Part shown: positions 17,474-26,117 of the stretch, piece after piece
How positions within the stretch are numbered: the first letter of the stretch is position 1
How the letters are laid out: the number at the start of each line of letters is the position of its first letter
DNA from: Sulfuricella sp035530375
GTDB taxonomy: Bacteria; Pseudomonadota; Gammaproteobacteria; Burkholderiales; Sulfuricellaceae
Length of the DNA: 64,000 nt
Assembly (NCBI GenBank): GCA_035530375.1
Contig: DATKUY010000011.1
Location: forward strand, 45,178 to 109,177
Direction: 5' to 3'
Notes under the pieces: generated by a model
The model's database searches: none
Told to the model about the DNA's origin: nothing
Seen by the model: only the letters and a program-made list of their open reading frames with translations
Program-made: the position numbers and the translations under genes

Positions 17474-18444
17474 TGGCGAATAAATATTGGGAATCAGTCA
17501 GGGTGATGCTGGGCGGTGAACCGCGCAGGGTGGATGCTTCCGAGTTTACCGAAGAAGCCAAGACCATTCATTTTTACAAGAAAGACGAGAAACAGGATTT
17601 CGAGGCGCTGAAGCTCGAGGCCCGTGCGCACCAGAAGAAAGGCGTCTGGCTCAAGCGGCGATGGGTCACGTTGCTTTCGATCAATCTGCTGTTTGTGGTG
17701 TCCTTCTGGCTGGATATCCAGATCCTTGAGGGCGCGCTTACTGCCTCGCGCATGCTGGGCTTCCACCTGATCGACCTGAATTCCGCGCTGCAGGTGATGC
17801 TGGCGCACAAGCATATCATCGTCAACCTGTTGATCGGCACGGGCACGGTTTTCGTCCTGTGGCTGATGCTGGGCGGGCGCACCTTCTGCTCCTGGGTCTG
17901 TCCCTACCATTTCCTGGCGGAAAACGCCGAACGCCTGCATGTTTATCTGGTCGAGAAAAAGAAGGTATCCGACCACACCTTCCATCGCGGTGTGCGCACG
18001 GTGTTCTGGGTACTGTTCGCCCTGATGGCAATTATTACCGGCTATACCGTGTTCGAGACCATTTCGCCAGTCGGCATAGTGAGCCGCGCGCTGATCTACG
18101 GTCCGGGTCTGGCGCTGGGGTGGGTAGTGCTGCTGCTGCTGTTTGAGGTATTCTACTCGCGGCGCGCATGGTGCCGGTATGTCTGCCCGATCGGCCTCAC
18201 CTATGGCTTCGTGGGCGTGTTTTCACCGCTGCATGTGACTTACAAACTGGCCAACTGCCACCATGAAGGCGAATGCCGCAAAGTCTGCGAGGTGCCGCAT
18301 GTGCTGGACTGTGTCATCAAGGGCCGGGCACCGACTGCCCAATTGGATATCGGTGCGGATTGCACCCGCTGCGGCATGTGCATCGATGTCTGCCCAAGCG
18401 GAGCGCTGGCGTTCGAGATCAAGGGCCTGAGAAAGATAATGTAG
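17473..18444 (+). CDS. nosH: NosH, membrane polyferredoxin quinol dehydrogenase (NapH-like)
   Basis: The 323-residue protein has about four membrane helices, two CxxxCP motifs (CSWVCP and CRYVCP) and C-terminal iron-sulfur motifs including CTRCGMCIDVCP. This is the NapH/NosR-C-terminal fold that oxidises quinol and passes electrons to the NosG ferredoxin. A long cytoplasmic N-terminus precedes the first helix. ATG 17473 overlaps the nosG stop (TGATG); GGAG lies just upstream, and a GTG at 17470 is also possible. Confidence 0.92.
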   Translation: MANKYWESVRVMLGGEPRRVDASEFTEEAKTIHFYKKDEKQDFEALKLEARAHQKKGVWLKRRWVTLLSINLLFVVSFWLDIQILEGALTASRMLGFHLIDLNSALQVMLAHKHIIVNLLIGTGTVFVLWLMLGGRTFCSWVCPYHFLAENAERLHVYLVEKKKVSDHTFHRGVRTVFWVLFALMAIITGYTVFETISPVGIVSRALIYGPGLALGWVVLLLLFEVFYSRRAWCRYVCPIGLTYGFVGVFSPLHVTYKLANCHHEGECRKVCEVPHVLDCVIKGRAPTAQLDIGADCTRCGMCIDVCPSGALAFEIKGLRKIM

Positions 18445-18468
18445 GAATATAGAAGAACAATACTGAAA

Positions 18469-19338
18469 ATGATCCAATTTAGCCACGTTTCAAAAACCTT
18501 CAAGCGCAATCAGGTTCTCGATGATGTCGACCTGAAAATAGAGCTCGGCGAGAGGATCGCCCTGGTCGGCTCCAATGGTGCCGGGAAAACCACGTTGATA
18601 CGCTGCCTGCTTGGCCAGTACACTCACAACGGCTCGGTTACGGTGAATGGCCTGGTGCCGCGCAGCGAGCGCAGCAAGGTACTGCAAAAAATCGGTTTTG
18701 TGCCGCAATTGCCGCCCCCGCTGAAAATGCCTGTCGGCCAGTTGGTCGGTTTCGCGGCGGCGCTGTGCAACAGCGAGCAAAAACGCATGGAAGATGTTGC
18801 CGCCCGTCTTGGGCTCGATCTGCGGAAAATATCCAGATTGCCGTTCGTCAAGCTGTCCGGCGGCATGAAGCAGAAGCTCTTGATCTCCATTGCCATGGGG
18901 CGCGATACCAATGTGCTGGTGATGGACGAGCCCGCCGCCAACCTCGACCCCGATGCGCGCCACATTTTTTTCGAGTTGCTGGCGGAACGGCTGGAAAATA
19001 CCACCATGCTGATTTCGAGCCATCGCCTGGACGAGGTGGCATCCCTGGTTAACCGCGTGCTGGAGATGGACCGCGGCAAGGTGGTGCTGGACGACCGCGT
19101 CAACGACGACGCCTCGCTCTCCGGCAAATTGGCATGCCGCCTGGTTCTGCGCCGTCCCGAAGCGGCCATTGCCAAGGCGCTGTCGGGCTGGGGGTTCCGC
19201 GATGTGGGTAACGGTGCCGAATGGGAGGGCCTGGTTGCCGGCCCGGATCGCCTGCGCTTTCTTGGCATGCTGTCGCGCTATGTCGGGCTGCTCACGAGGA
19301 TTTCCATGGATGAAACCGATCAAGGAAGGAATCAATAA
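18469..19338 (+). CDS. nosF: NosF, ABC transporter ATP-binding protein
   Basis: The 289-residue ATPase has a Walker A GSNGAGKTT, signature LSGGMKQKL, Walker B VLVMDEP and switch histidine in ISSHRLDE. With NosY and NosD it supplies a sulfur species or otherwise matures the copper centres of NosZ. The C-terminal 90 residues after the ATPase core are less conserved. The last codon overlaps the nosL start by one base. Confidence 0.95.
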   Translation: MIQFSHVSKTFKRNQVLDDVDLKIELGERIALVGSNGAGKTTLIRCLLGQYTHNGSVTVNGLVPRSERSKVLQKIGFVPQLPPPLKMPVGQLVGFAAALCNSEQKRMEDVAARLGLDLRKISRLPFVKLSGGMKQKLLISIAMGRDTNVLVMDEPAANLDPDARHIFFELLAERLENTTMLISSHRLDEVASLVNRVLEMDRGKVVLDDRVNDDASLSGKLACRLVLRRPEAAIAKALSGWGFRDVGNGAEWEGLVAGPDRLRFLGMLSRYVGLLTRISMDETDQGRNQ

Positions 19339-19769
19339 TGAGCCAATCTGTACGGATATTTCTGCTCGGCGTGGCGTTGCTGCTCCTGGCCGCCTGCTCC
19401 CGAACGCCCGAAACCGGCCCGGTCGAAATCAAGTGGGATCGCGACACCTGCACTCGTTGCAGCATGGCGATCAGCGACCGGAATTATGCGGTCGAGGTGC
19501 GTGGCGGCCCGAAAAAGCAGGCTTTCAAATTCGATGACATCGGCTGTGCGATTTTCTGGCTCAAGGATCAGCCCTGGGGCAACGACCCGAACACGAAAAT
19601 CTGGGTCGCCGATTTCCGTACCGGCAAGTGGCTGGATGCGCGCGCCGCCCGCTACGTTGCCGGCAAGCGCACGCCGATGGGCTACGGTTACGGCGCCACG
19701 TCCGAGGGGGACTTCGGCAGTATCAGCTTCGACGAGGCCAGGAAACAGCTGTTGGCCAAAGATAAGTAA
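19338..19769 (+). CDS. nosL: NosL, copper-chaperone lipoprotein
   Basis: The 143-residue precursor has a lipobox LLLAAC, so it is anchored to a membrane facing the periplasm. The mature part has the NosL copper motif DTCTRCSM with a Cys pair and Met, and the conserved FDDIGCAIFWL segment. NosL binds Cu(I) and delivers it to apo-NosZ. It is coupled to nosF by a one-base overlap and followed by a 184-base gap holding an inverted repeat before nosY. Confidence 0.93.
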   Translation: MSQSVRIFLLGVALLLLAACSRTPETGPVEIKWDRDTCTRCSMAISDRNYAVEVRGGPKKQAFKFDDIGCAIFWLKDQPWGNDPNTKIWVADFRTGKWLDARAARYVAGKRTPMGYGYGATSEGDFGSISFDEARKQLLAKDK

Positions 19770-19792
19770 AAACGGCAAACGATATTTTTGCC

Positions 19793-19911
19793 ACGGATTA
19801 ACACAGATTTACACGGATAAAAGCGCGACACGGATCAGGCAGAACCGATCTGGCGAGTGGCGCTATTCGCCGAAATTTTATTTTAATCTGCGCGCATCCG
19901 TGTTATTCCGT
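19793..19911. repeat. Imperfect inverted repeat between nosL and nosY
   Basis: The arms ACGGATTAACACAGAT (19793-19808) and ATCCGTGTTATTCCGT (19896-19911) are complementary with two mismatches, and AT-rich complementarity continues inward. The sequence resembles the CACAGATTAACACAG-type palindromes scattered in many proteobacterial intergenic regions. It separates nosY from the rest of the operon. Confidence 0.6.
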
Positions 19912-19953
19912 AGCTAACGGCTTTTTCAAAACAAAACTTTTTAAGATCAAAAT

Positions 19954-20781
19954 ATGAAACATCTCTGGCTCACGGCTAAACTCGATATCGTAGAATCCCT
20001 GCGTGCGCGCTGGTTCATGATTTATACCCTGGTGTTTGGCGGCATCGTCGCGTTGCTGTTCGCTTTCGGCCTGACTGAATCGCGCGTGCTCGGTTTCATC
20101 GGGCTGTCGCGGTTGCTGGTGACCTACATCCAGCTGTCGATGGCGATCCTGCCGATTTTCGTGCTGATCACCACGGTGCGCTCCGTGGCGGGTGACCGCG
20201 AAGCGGGCGTGTTCGAGTACCTGCTGTCCCTGCCGGTTTCATTGTCCTCCTGGTTCTGGGGCAAGATCATCGGGCGCTATCTGGTGGTGTTCCTGCCGGT
20301 TTTCGCGGCGATGGCGGCGGCGGCCGGTTGGGCGATGATCAAGGATGTGGCGGTGCCGTGGGAGATGTTCCTTTATTACACCGGTTTGCTGGCTTCCATG
20401 TCCTGGTGCTTTCTCGGCATAGGCATGCTCATTTCGACCATGGCGCGCTCAATCGATGTCGCCCAGGGCGCGGCATTCATGGTCTGGCTGGTGATGCTGC
20501 TGTTTCTCGATTTGATCCTGCTGGGCATCATGATTCAGGGGCATCTCCCACCGGAAGCGGTGGTCGTTCTCGCTCTGGTCAATCCGTTGCAGGTATTCCG
20601 CACCGCCGCGCTGATGCTGTTCGATCCTCAACTGGTCGTGATCGGGCCGGCTGCGTATGTCATCTTCGATTATTTTGGTGGCCCGCTGTTCAAGGTTTAT
20701 GCCCTGATTTATCCCGTAATAATGGGCACGGTGGCGGCCGGGGTTGGCTTCCAGCTGTTCCGTCGCGGCGACTTGCCCTGA
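19954..20781 (+). CDS. nosY: NosY, ABC transporter permease
   Basis: The 275-residue integral membrane protein has about six helices and the NosY/ABC-2 features SLRARWFMIYTLVFGG at the N-terminus and REAGVFEYLLSLPVS in the first cytoplasmic loop. It is the membrane partner of NosF in the NosDFY maturation complex. It is the last nos gene; ubiE/menG follows 63 bases later. Confidence 0.94.
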   Translation: MKHLWLTAKLDIVESLRARWFMIYTLVFGGIVALLFAFGLTESRVLGFIGLSRLLVTYIQLSMAILPIFVLITTVRSVAGDREAGVFEYLLSLPVSLSSWFWGKIIGRYLVVFLPVFAAMAAAAGWAMIKDVAVPWEMFLYYTGLLASMSWCFLGIGMLISTMARSIDVAQGAAFMVWLVMLLFLDLILLGIMIQGHLPPEAVVVLALVNPLQVFRTAALMLFDPQLVVIGPAAYVIFDYFGGPLFKVYALIYPVIMGTVAAGVGFQLFRRGDLP

Positions 20782-20844
20782 TTTTAGCCGCCGGGAACGT
20801 GGCTGGGATTTCGTGTTGTCGGTGTAACTCTGCGGTTAAACAAA

Positions 20845-21567
20845 ATGTCTGACCTTTCCCATACCTTCGGTTACCAGGAAGTCGAGCAGGAAGAGAGGCG
20901 GGCGCGCATCCGCCGGGTGTTCACGGGCGTTGCCCGCCGCTATGACCTGATGAACGACGTCATGAGCTTCGGCATTCACCGCCTGTGGAAGCGCACCCTG
21001 GCGCATGTGGCGAACCCGCAGGCAGGCCAGGTCATCGTCGACCTGGCCGGGGGTACCGGCGATGTGGCCAGTTTGATGGCGGCCGATGACCGTCATGTAC
21101 TGGTGTGTGATCCGAGCATGGCAATGATGGGGGTCGGTCGCGAAAGGGGCATCCGCCACGTGGACTGGATCGCCGGCAGCGGCGAAAGCATCCCTCTGGG
21201 TTCCGCTTCGGTGGATACGTTGACCATCGCCTTCGGCATCCGCAACGTCACCAGCCTGGAAGATGCATTGACTGAAATCCTGCGTGTCCTCAAACCGGGC
21301 GGTCGTTTCCTTTGTCTGGAGTTTTCCCGCCCCTGGGCGCCGGTCAAACCTTTTTACGACCTGTTTTCCTTTGCCGTGATTCCGCGTCTCGGTGCATGGA
21401 TAGCGCGCGAGCCTGAAGCCTACACTTACCTGGTCGAATCGATCCGCCGTTTTCCGGATCAGAAGGCGTTCAAGCTCACCATGGAGCAGGTCGGTTTTGC
21501 CGATGTGGGCTACCATAACCTGACCTTCGGCATTGCCTGTCTGCACAGCGGGATCAAGGCCGCATAA
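20845..21567 (+). CDS. ubiE: UbiE/MenG demethylmenaquinone (ubiquinone) C-methyltransferase
   Basis: The 240-residue SAM-dependent methyltransferase has VFTGVARRYDLMNDVMSFG at the N-terminus, the SAM-binding loop VDLAGGTGDVA and the FGIRNVTSLEDAL and LKPGGRFLCLEFS motifs of the family. It performs the last methylation of menaquinone and possibly a step of ubiquinone synthesis. Its place directly before menE, menF and menD suggests a dedicated menaquinone role; a second ubiE may exist elsewhere. Confidence 0.93.
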   Translation: MSDLSHTFGYQEVEQEERRARIRRVFTGVARRYDLMNDVMSFGIHRLWKRTLAHVANPQAGQVIVDLAGGTGDVASLMAADDRHVLVCDPSMAMMGVGRERGIRHVDWIAGSGESIPLGSASVDTLTIAFGIRNVTSLEDALTEILRVLKPGGRFLCLEFSRPWAPVKPFYDLFSFAVIPRLGAWIAREPEAYTYLVESIRRFPDQKAFKLTMEQVGFADVGYHNLTFGIACLHSGIKAA

Positions 21568-21588
21568 CCCTGGCAACAGTTACCCGCC

Positions 21589-22914
21589 TTGAACCTGCTC
21601 TCTTCCTGGATCAATCGAGTGGTAGCCACCCGCCCCGACGCGGTAGCGCTGATCCTGCCTGACGAAACCCTGAACTATCATCAATTGGTCGTTCGTTCGC
21701 ATACCCTGGGGCAACAGCTTGAACACACGCAGGGAACCGTGCTGGCCTTGCAGACCAAGTCGATGGCCGAGGTGGCGCTGTCCGCCTATGCCGCTTCCCG
21801 GCTTGGCCGTGCCTTTTTTCCGCTTAATCCCGCACTTTCTTCACAGCGGCGCGATGTGTTGTTGCAATCTGCTGGCGGGCCGGTAGCGGATGGCATTGAA
21901 TTGTTCATCGCGACCAGCGGTACCCAGGGTGAGCCGAAAGCCGTGATGCTGGGCAGAGCGAATTTGCAGGCCGGGACGCTGGCTTCGCGCCGCCGCCTGC
22001 CGCTGCAAGCGGGGGATACCTGGCTGGCCTGCCTGCCGCTCTATCACATCGGCGGCATGGCGATCCTCTACCGTTGCGCCGAGGCCGGCGCGGCGGCGGT
22101 GCTGCACGACGGTTTCGACCCGCAGCGGGTCTGGCAGGATCTGGGGTCATATCGTATCAGCCATATTTCCTTGGTGCCGGCGATGCTGGCCCGGCTGCTG
22201 GATACATGCCGCGATTCGCCGCCGCCCGCGCTCAAGGTTGCGCTGATCGGCGGCGGGTCGCTGTCGGCATCGCTGGCGGCACGTGCCCGCGCTGCCGGCT
22301 GGCCGTTGTGCGCCACCTATGGCATGTCCGAGACCGGTTCGCAGGTGGCCACGCGGTGCGAGCTGCCGGAAGACTGGGCCCCCGGCCAAGTTGGTGCGCC
22401 CTTGTCGGGGTTGGATGTGGAAATTGTCGGTGAGGATGGCCTGCCTACCTCCGGCATTGGCCGCATCCGCATCCGGGGCGACGCTGTCATGGCGGGCTAC
22501 GCCAATCCGCAGCATCAGTCCGGGCAAGGGCTGAATGACGGATGGTTTGTCAGCGGCGACCTTGGTCGTCTGGACGAACAGGGGCGTTTGTGCGTGCTGG
22601 GCCGCCACGACGACATGCTGGTCAGTGGCGGAGCCAATGTCCATCCACTGGCGGTGGAGGCGGTGCTGGAACGCTGCCCCGGCATAACGGAGGCGGCACT
22701 GACGGCGCTGGCCGATGAGATCTGGGGCGATCTTTTGGTCGCCCTCGTGGTTGGGGAAACCGGCGGTGGAATGCTGGGCGAGTGGTGCTGCAATGAACTG
22801 CCGAGCGCCATGCGGCCGAGACGGTTCGTTCATGTCGATGCTTTGCCCCGCAACGCCCTCGGCAAGCTCGACCGGCAGGCCTTGCGCAGTTTGGCGCAGG
22901 ATAAATTGGCGTAG
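21589..22914 (+). CDS. menE: o-Succinylbenzoate--CoA ligase
   Basis: MenE activates o-succinylbenzoate with ATP and CoA. The 441-residue adenylate-forming enzyme has the phosphate loop ATSGTQGEPKAVML, the TYGMSETGSQ motif, the SGDLGRLDEQGRL hinge region and the C-terminal catalytic lysine in NALGKLDR. It starts at TTG 21589. It follows ubiE/menG by 21 bases and precedes menF, consistent with one operon. Confidence 0.93.
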   Translation: MNLLSSWINRVVATRPDAVALILPDETLNYHQLVVRSHTLGQQLEHTQGTVLALQTKSMAEVALSAYAASRLGRAFFPLNPALSSQRRDVLLQSAGGPVADGIELFIATSGTQGEPKAVMLGRANLQAGTLASRRRLPLQAGDTWLACLPLYHIGGMAILYRCAEAGAAAVLHDGFDPQRVWQDLGSYRISHISLVPAMLARLLDTCRDSPPPALKVALIGGGSLSASLAARARAAGWPLCATYGMSETGSQVATRCELPEDWAPGQVGAPLSGLDVEIVGEDGLPTSGIGRIRIRGDAVMAGYANPQHQSGQGLNDGWFVSGDLGRLDEQGRLCVLGRHDDMLVSGGANVHPLAVEAVLERCPGITEAALTALADEIWGDLLVALVVGETGGGMLGEWCCNELPSAMRPRRFVHVDALPRNALGKLDRQALRSLAQDKLA

Positions 22915-22925
22915 AATTAATAATC

Positions 22926-24287
22926 ATGGCTCAACCGGCATATCGTCCACCTTCATCACTGCAAGCCTTGGAGTCTCGTCTCGGAGGACTTCTGCGCTGC
23001 CATGGCGGCGAGCGCGGCAAGGGCTTGCTCAGCCTGACCGTGGCGATGCCGGAACTGGCCTTCGATCATTTGCCTGATGGATTGTGTGATTACAATTATT
23101 GGTCCCGACCAGCGGAAGGACATTTTTTATTGGGTCTGGGCGTGGCGGCCAGCATCGAAGCTCGGGGCGAAGGCCGTTTTCGCGCGCTGGATGTCGCCTT
23201 TGCCGAGTACCGCCGCCTGTGGCGGGCGGTGGATGCCGACGATATCGGGCTGCAGCCGCTGGCCTTGGCGGGATTCGCTTTCGGCCAGGAAGGGCAGGGC
23301 GAGGGACTGCCCAATGCCCGGCTGACGATTCCGGTACTGTTGGTGCAGCAGAAAGCCGGTAAATGCGCGCTGACTTTTACCTGTAATCGGGAAAGCTCGC
23401 CGAATGCTGTTCTGGCTGGCTGGCTGGCGCTGGCCGGCGAAGTGCTGGAGGCTTGTGGCCATGATCCTGTGCCGGTTTCCACGGGTTCTATCGAACGCCT
23501 TTCCAGCCGGCCCGACGATGCCGCCTGGCTGGAACAGGCGGCGCATGCGCTGGCCGATATTGGAACCGGCGCGCTGGACAAGTTGGTGCTGGCGCGCAGC
23601 ATCCGGGTGCGCTCGGTTCGCCCATTCGTGCCCGCTGCGCTGATGGCGGCCTTGGCGGCGCGCTATTCCGGCTGTATCCATTTTGCCCACGCCTTCCCTC
23701 ACGGCGGCGTGCTGCTCGGGGCGACGCCGGAATCCCTGGTGTCGCTTGCCGCCGGCAAGGTGGCGAGCGATGCGCTGGCGGGCACCGACTGGCGCGAAGG
23801 CCTGCTGGATGATGACAAAAACCTGCATGAACAACGACTGGTAGTGAACGCGATTGTTCGTGCCCTTGAACCCGTCTGCGGCTTTCTGGAAATCCCCTCG
23901 CGCCCGAAAGTTTTCAAGCTTCAGGAATTACGCCATTTGCGCAGCGTAATCCGGGGCACGACCCATCCCGGTATTACACTGTTCGATCTGGTCGAACGGT
24001 TGCATCCCACCCCGGCGGTCGGCGGCGCGCCAACCCGGCGCGCACTGGAATGGCTGGCGCGTCACGGCGAAGCGCGGCGCGGCTGGTACAGCGGCGCCAC
24101 AGGCTGGATCGGCTTTAACGGGGATGGCGAATTTGCGGTAGCGCTACGCTGTGCCTGGTTGAATGGTGCCGAGGCCGAGTTGTTTGCCGGGGCCGGCATT
24201 GTCGCGGGTTCCGATCCGCATAACGAACTGGAAGAGACCGAGGCCAAGTTGAACGCGATGCTTGGTGTGCTTGAGGGACGGCCATGA
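22926..24287 (+). CDS. menF: Isochorismate synthase
   Basis: MenF converts chorismate to isochorismate, the committed step of menaquinone synthesis. The 453-residue protein shows the chorismate-binding features of the C-terminal domain: ATPESLVSLAAGKVASDALAG, LRSVIRGTTHPG, PTPAVGGAPTRRALEW and the Mg2+-binding GAGIVAGSDPHNELEETEAK region. The divergent N-terminal third is usual for the family. The stop overlaps the menD start (ATGA). Confidence 0.93.
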   Translation: MAQPAYRPPSSLQALESRLGGLLRCHGGERGKGLLSLTVAMPELAFDHLPDGLCDYNYWSRPAEGHFLLGLGVAASIEARGEGRFRALDVAFAEYRRLWRAVDADDIGLQPLALAGFAFGQEGQGEGLPNARLTIPVLLVQQKAGKCALTFTCNRESSPNAVLAGWLALAGEVLEACGHDPVPVSTGSIERLSSRPDDAAWLEQAAHALADIGTGALDKLVLARSIRVRSVRPFVPAALMAALAARYSGCIHFAHAFPHGGVLLGATPESLVSLAAGKVASDALAGTDWREGLLDDDKNLHEQRLVVNAIVRALEPVCGFLEIPSRPKVFKLQELRHLRSVIRGTTHPGITLFDLVERLHPTPAVGGAPTRRALEWLARHGEARRGWYSGATGWIGFNGDGEFAVALRCAWLNGAEAELFAGAGIVAGSDPHNELEETEAKLNAMLGVLEGRP

Positions 24288-25999
24288 GCGACGATACCGC
24301 CATCATCAACCTGCGCTGGGCGATGGCGCTGGTGGAAGGGCTGGTTGCCTCGGGCGTTACCCGCGTGGTGATTTCGCCGGGTTCGCGCTCCACGCCGTTG
24401 GCGCTGGCTTTTCTGCACCACCCTCTGGTTCGCGCCTGGGTTCAGGTAGATGAGCGCAGCGCCGCCTTTTTCGCTCTCGGCCTGGCCAAGGCGGACCGTC
24501 ATCCGGCGGTGCTGGTCTGCACTTCCGGCTCGGCGCCGGCGAACTGGTTTCCCGCCGTGATCGAGGCCGGTTATGGCAAGATCCCACTAATCCTGCTCAC
24601 TGCCGACCGCCCGCCAGAACTGCGCGATTGCGGTGCCAACCAGACCATAGACCAGGCCGGGTTGTTCGGCAGCCATGTGCGCGCCAGCCACGAATTGCCT
24701 CCTGCGGCAGCGACCGCGCAGGCCTTGGCCGCCGTGCGCCGGCTTGCGGCGCGCGCAACCGACCAGAGCCGCTGGACGCTGCCGGGTCCGGTGCACATCA
24801 ACGTGCCGTTGCACGAGCCGCTGGTGCCCGCCGGCATCTTGCCGGAATGGGAGCCCGCTGCCGCTCCCGTGTCGGTGAATTATCCGGCCATGCAGCCGCC
24901 GCAGCCGGAAATGGCTACATTGGCGACGGAGCTATCCGGCAGGCCGGGGCTGATCGTCTGCGGCGAGGACGAATACGGCGAGCAATTTCCCGTAGTGCTG
25001 GCGCAGTTGGCAGATGCGCTGTCGTGCCCGGTGCTGGCCGACCCGCTCGCCAACCTGCGTTTTGGCCCACATGACCGCTCGCATATTTTTGGCCGCTACG
25101 ACGCCTTTCTGCGACGCGAAGATTTTGCAAAAAACCATCGCCCGGAGTGGGTGCTACGCTTCGGCGCAATGCCGGTTTCCCGGCAGGTGCAGCTATACCT
25201 TTCCGCCTGCACGGCAGCAACCCATATTCTGGTGGAACCCTACGGGCGCTGGCCCGACCCCTTGCATCAAACCGGCCGCCTGGTGCGCGCCGATCCGGCG
25301 GCGGTGTGTTCGGCGCTGCTGGCGATGCGGCCGTGTTCCGCGCCTGTGGCGTGGCTGGAATCTTTCCTCGAGCAGGAACGGCGTGTTGCGGAACTGATGG
25401 GAGATGTCGAAAAACCGCTGGAGGCCGAAGTTATCGAATCGCTGTTCAGACGGATGGGTTCGGGAAGTTGTCTGTTCAGCGGCAATTCCATGGCGATTCG
25501 CGATCTGGACAGTTTTGCGGCGGGGGGCGATGCCGCATTGCGGATCGTCGGCAATCGAGGCGCCAGCGGCATAGACGGTAACGTGTCCACAGCGCTCGGG
25601 CTGGCTGCCGGACTGGAGAAGCCAGTGGCGGCGCTGCTCGGCGACCTCGCGCTTTACCATGACATGAATGGTCTGCTGGCGGCACGGGGCATGAATATCA
25701 CCTTTGTCATGATAAATAATGGCGGCGGCGGGATTTTTGGTTATCTACCGCAGGCAGGATTGGTGGATTTTGAGCGTGCCTGGCTGACCCCTACCGGCCT
25801 GGATTTTTCTTTGGCCGCCAGAATGTACGGGCTGAATTACCGGCTGGTAAAAAACGCGGACGGTTTCGATGCGGCATTTGCAGACGCGCTGGCTCACGAT
25901 GGGCCGGACATGATCGAGGTGCAGGTTGACCGCGAAGGCAGCGCCACCCTCCACCGCGCTTATTGGGCAGCGGCGGGCGCCTTGTTCATTAAAAATTGA
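24284..25999 (+). CDS. menD: SEPHCHC synthase (2-succinyl-5-enolpyruvyl-6-hydroxy-3-cyclohexene-1-carboxylate synthase)
   Basis: MenD is a thiamine-diphosphate enzyme joining isochorismate and 2-oxoglutarate. The 571-residue protein has the N-terminal VVISPGSRSTPLALA, the catalytic glutamate in VDERSAAFFALG, the CTSGSAPANWFPAV loop and a ThDP-binding segment with LLGDLALYHDMNG and MINNGGGGIFGYLP. It ends the menaquinone run. No menH (SHCHC synthase) is seen in the window. The stop codon lies inside the FNR/DNR box of nirS. Confidence 0.96.
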   Translation: MSDDTAIINLRWAMALVEGLVASGVTRVVISPGSRSTPLALAFLHHPLVRAWVQVDERSAAFFALGLAKADRHPAVLVCTSGSAPANWFPAVIEAGYGKIPLILLTADRPPELRDCGANQTIDQAGLFGSHVRASHELPPAAATAQALAAVRRLAARATDQSRWTLPGPVHINVPLHEPLVPAGILPEWEPAAAPVSVNYPAMQPPQPEMATLATELSGRPGLIVCGEDEYGEQFPVVLAQLADALSCPVLADPLANLRFGPHDRSHIFGRYDAFLRREDFAKNHRPEWVLRFGAMPVSRQVQLYLSACTAATHILVEPYGRWPDPLHQTGRLVRADPAAVCSALLAMRPCSAPVAWLESFLEQERRVAELMGDVEKPLEAEVIESLFRRMGSGSCLFSGNSMAIRDLDSFAAGGDAALRIVGNRGASGIDGNVSTALGLAAGLEKPVAALLGDLALYHDMNGLLAARGMNITFVMINNGGGGIFGYLPQAGLVDFERAWLTPTGLDFSLAARMYGLNYRLVKNADGFDAAFADALAHDGPDMIEVQVDREGSATLHRAYWAAAGALFIKN

Positions 26000-26009
26000 T
26001 TCATATCAA
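25996..26009 (+). promoter_or_regulatory. FNR/DNR box of nirS, overlapping the menD stop
   Basis: TTGATTCATATCAA is a perfect TTGAT-N4-ATCAA site; its TGA is the menD stop codon. The class II position predicts a -10 at 26032-26037, where GAATAT is found (TATGAT follows at 26035-26040). Confidence 0.82.
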
Positions 26010-26117
26010 GGTCGTCGATAGGGAAATACTGGAATATGATTCCATCGACCGTGCGGAATAACATGGCGACGGTGGGGAATTCGCTTTATTTTTTGTAAAT
26101 TTTAGGGGGGTTTGACG

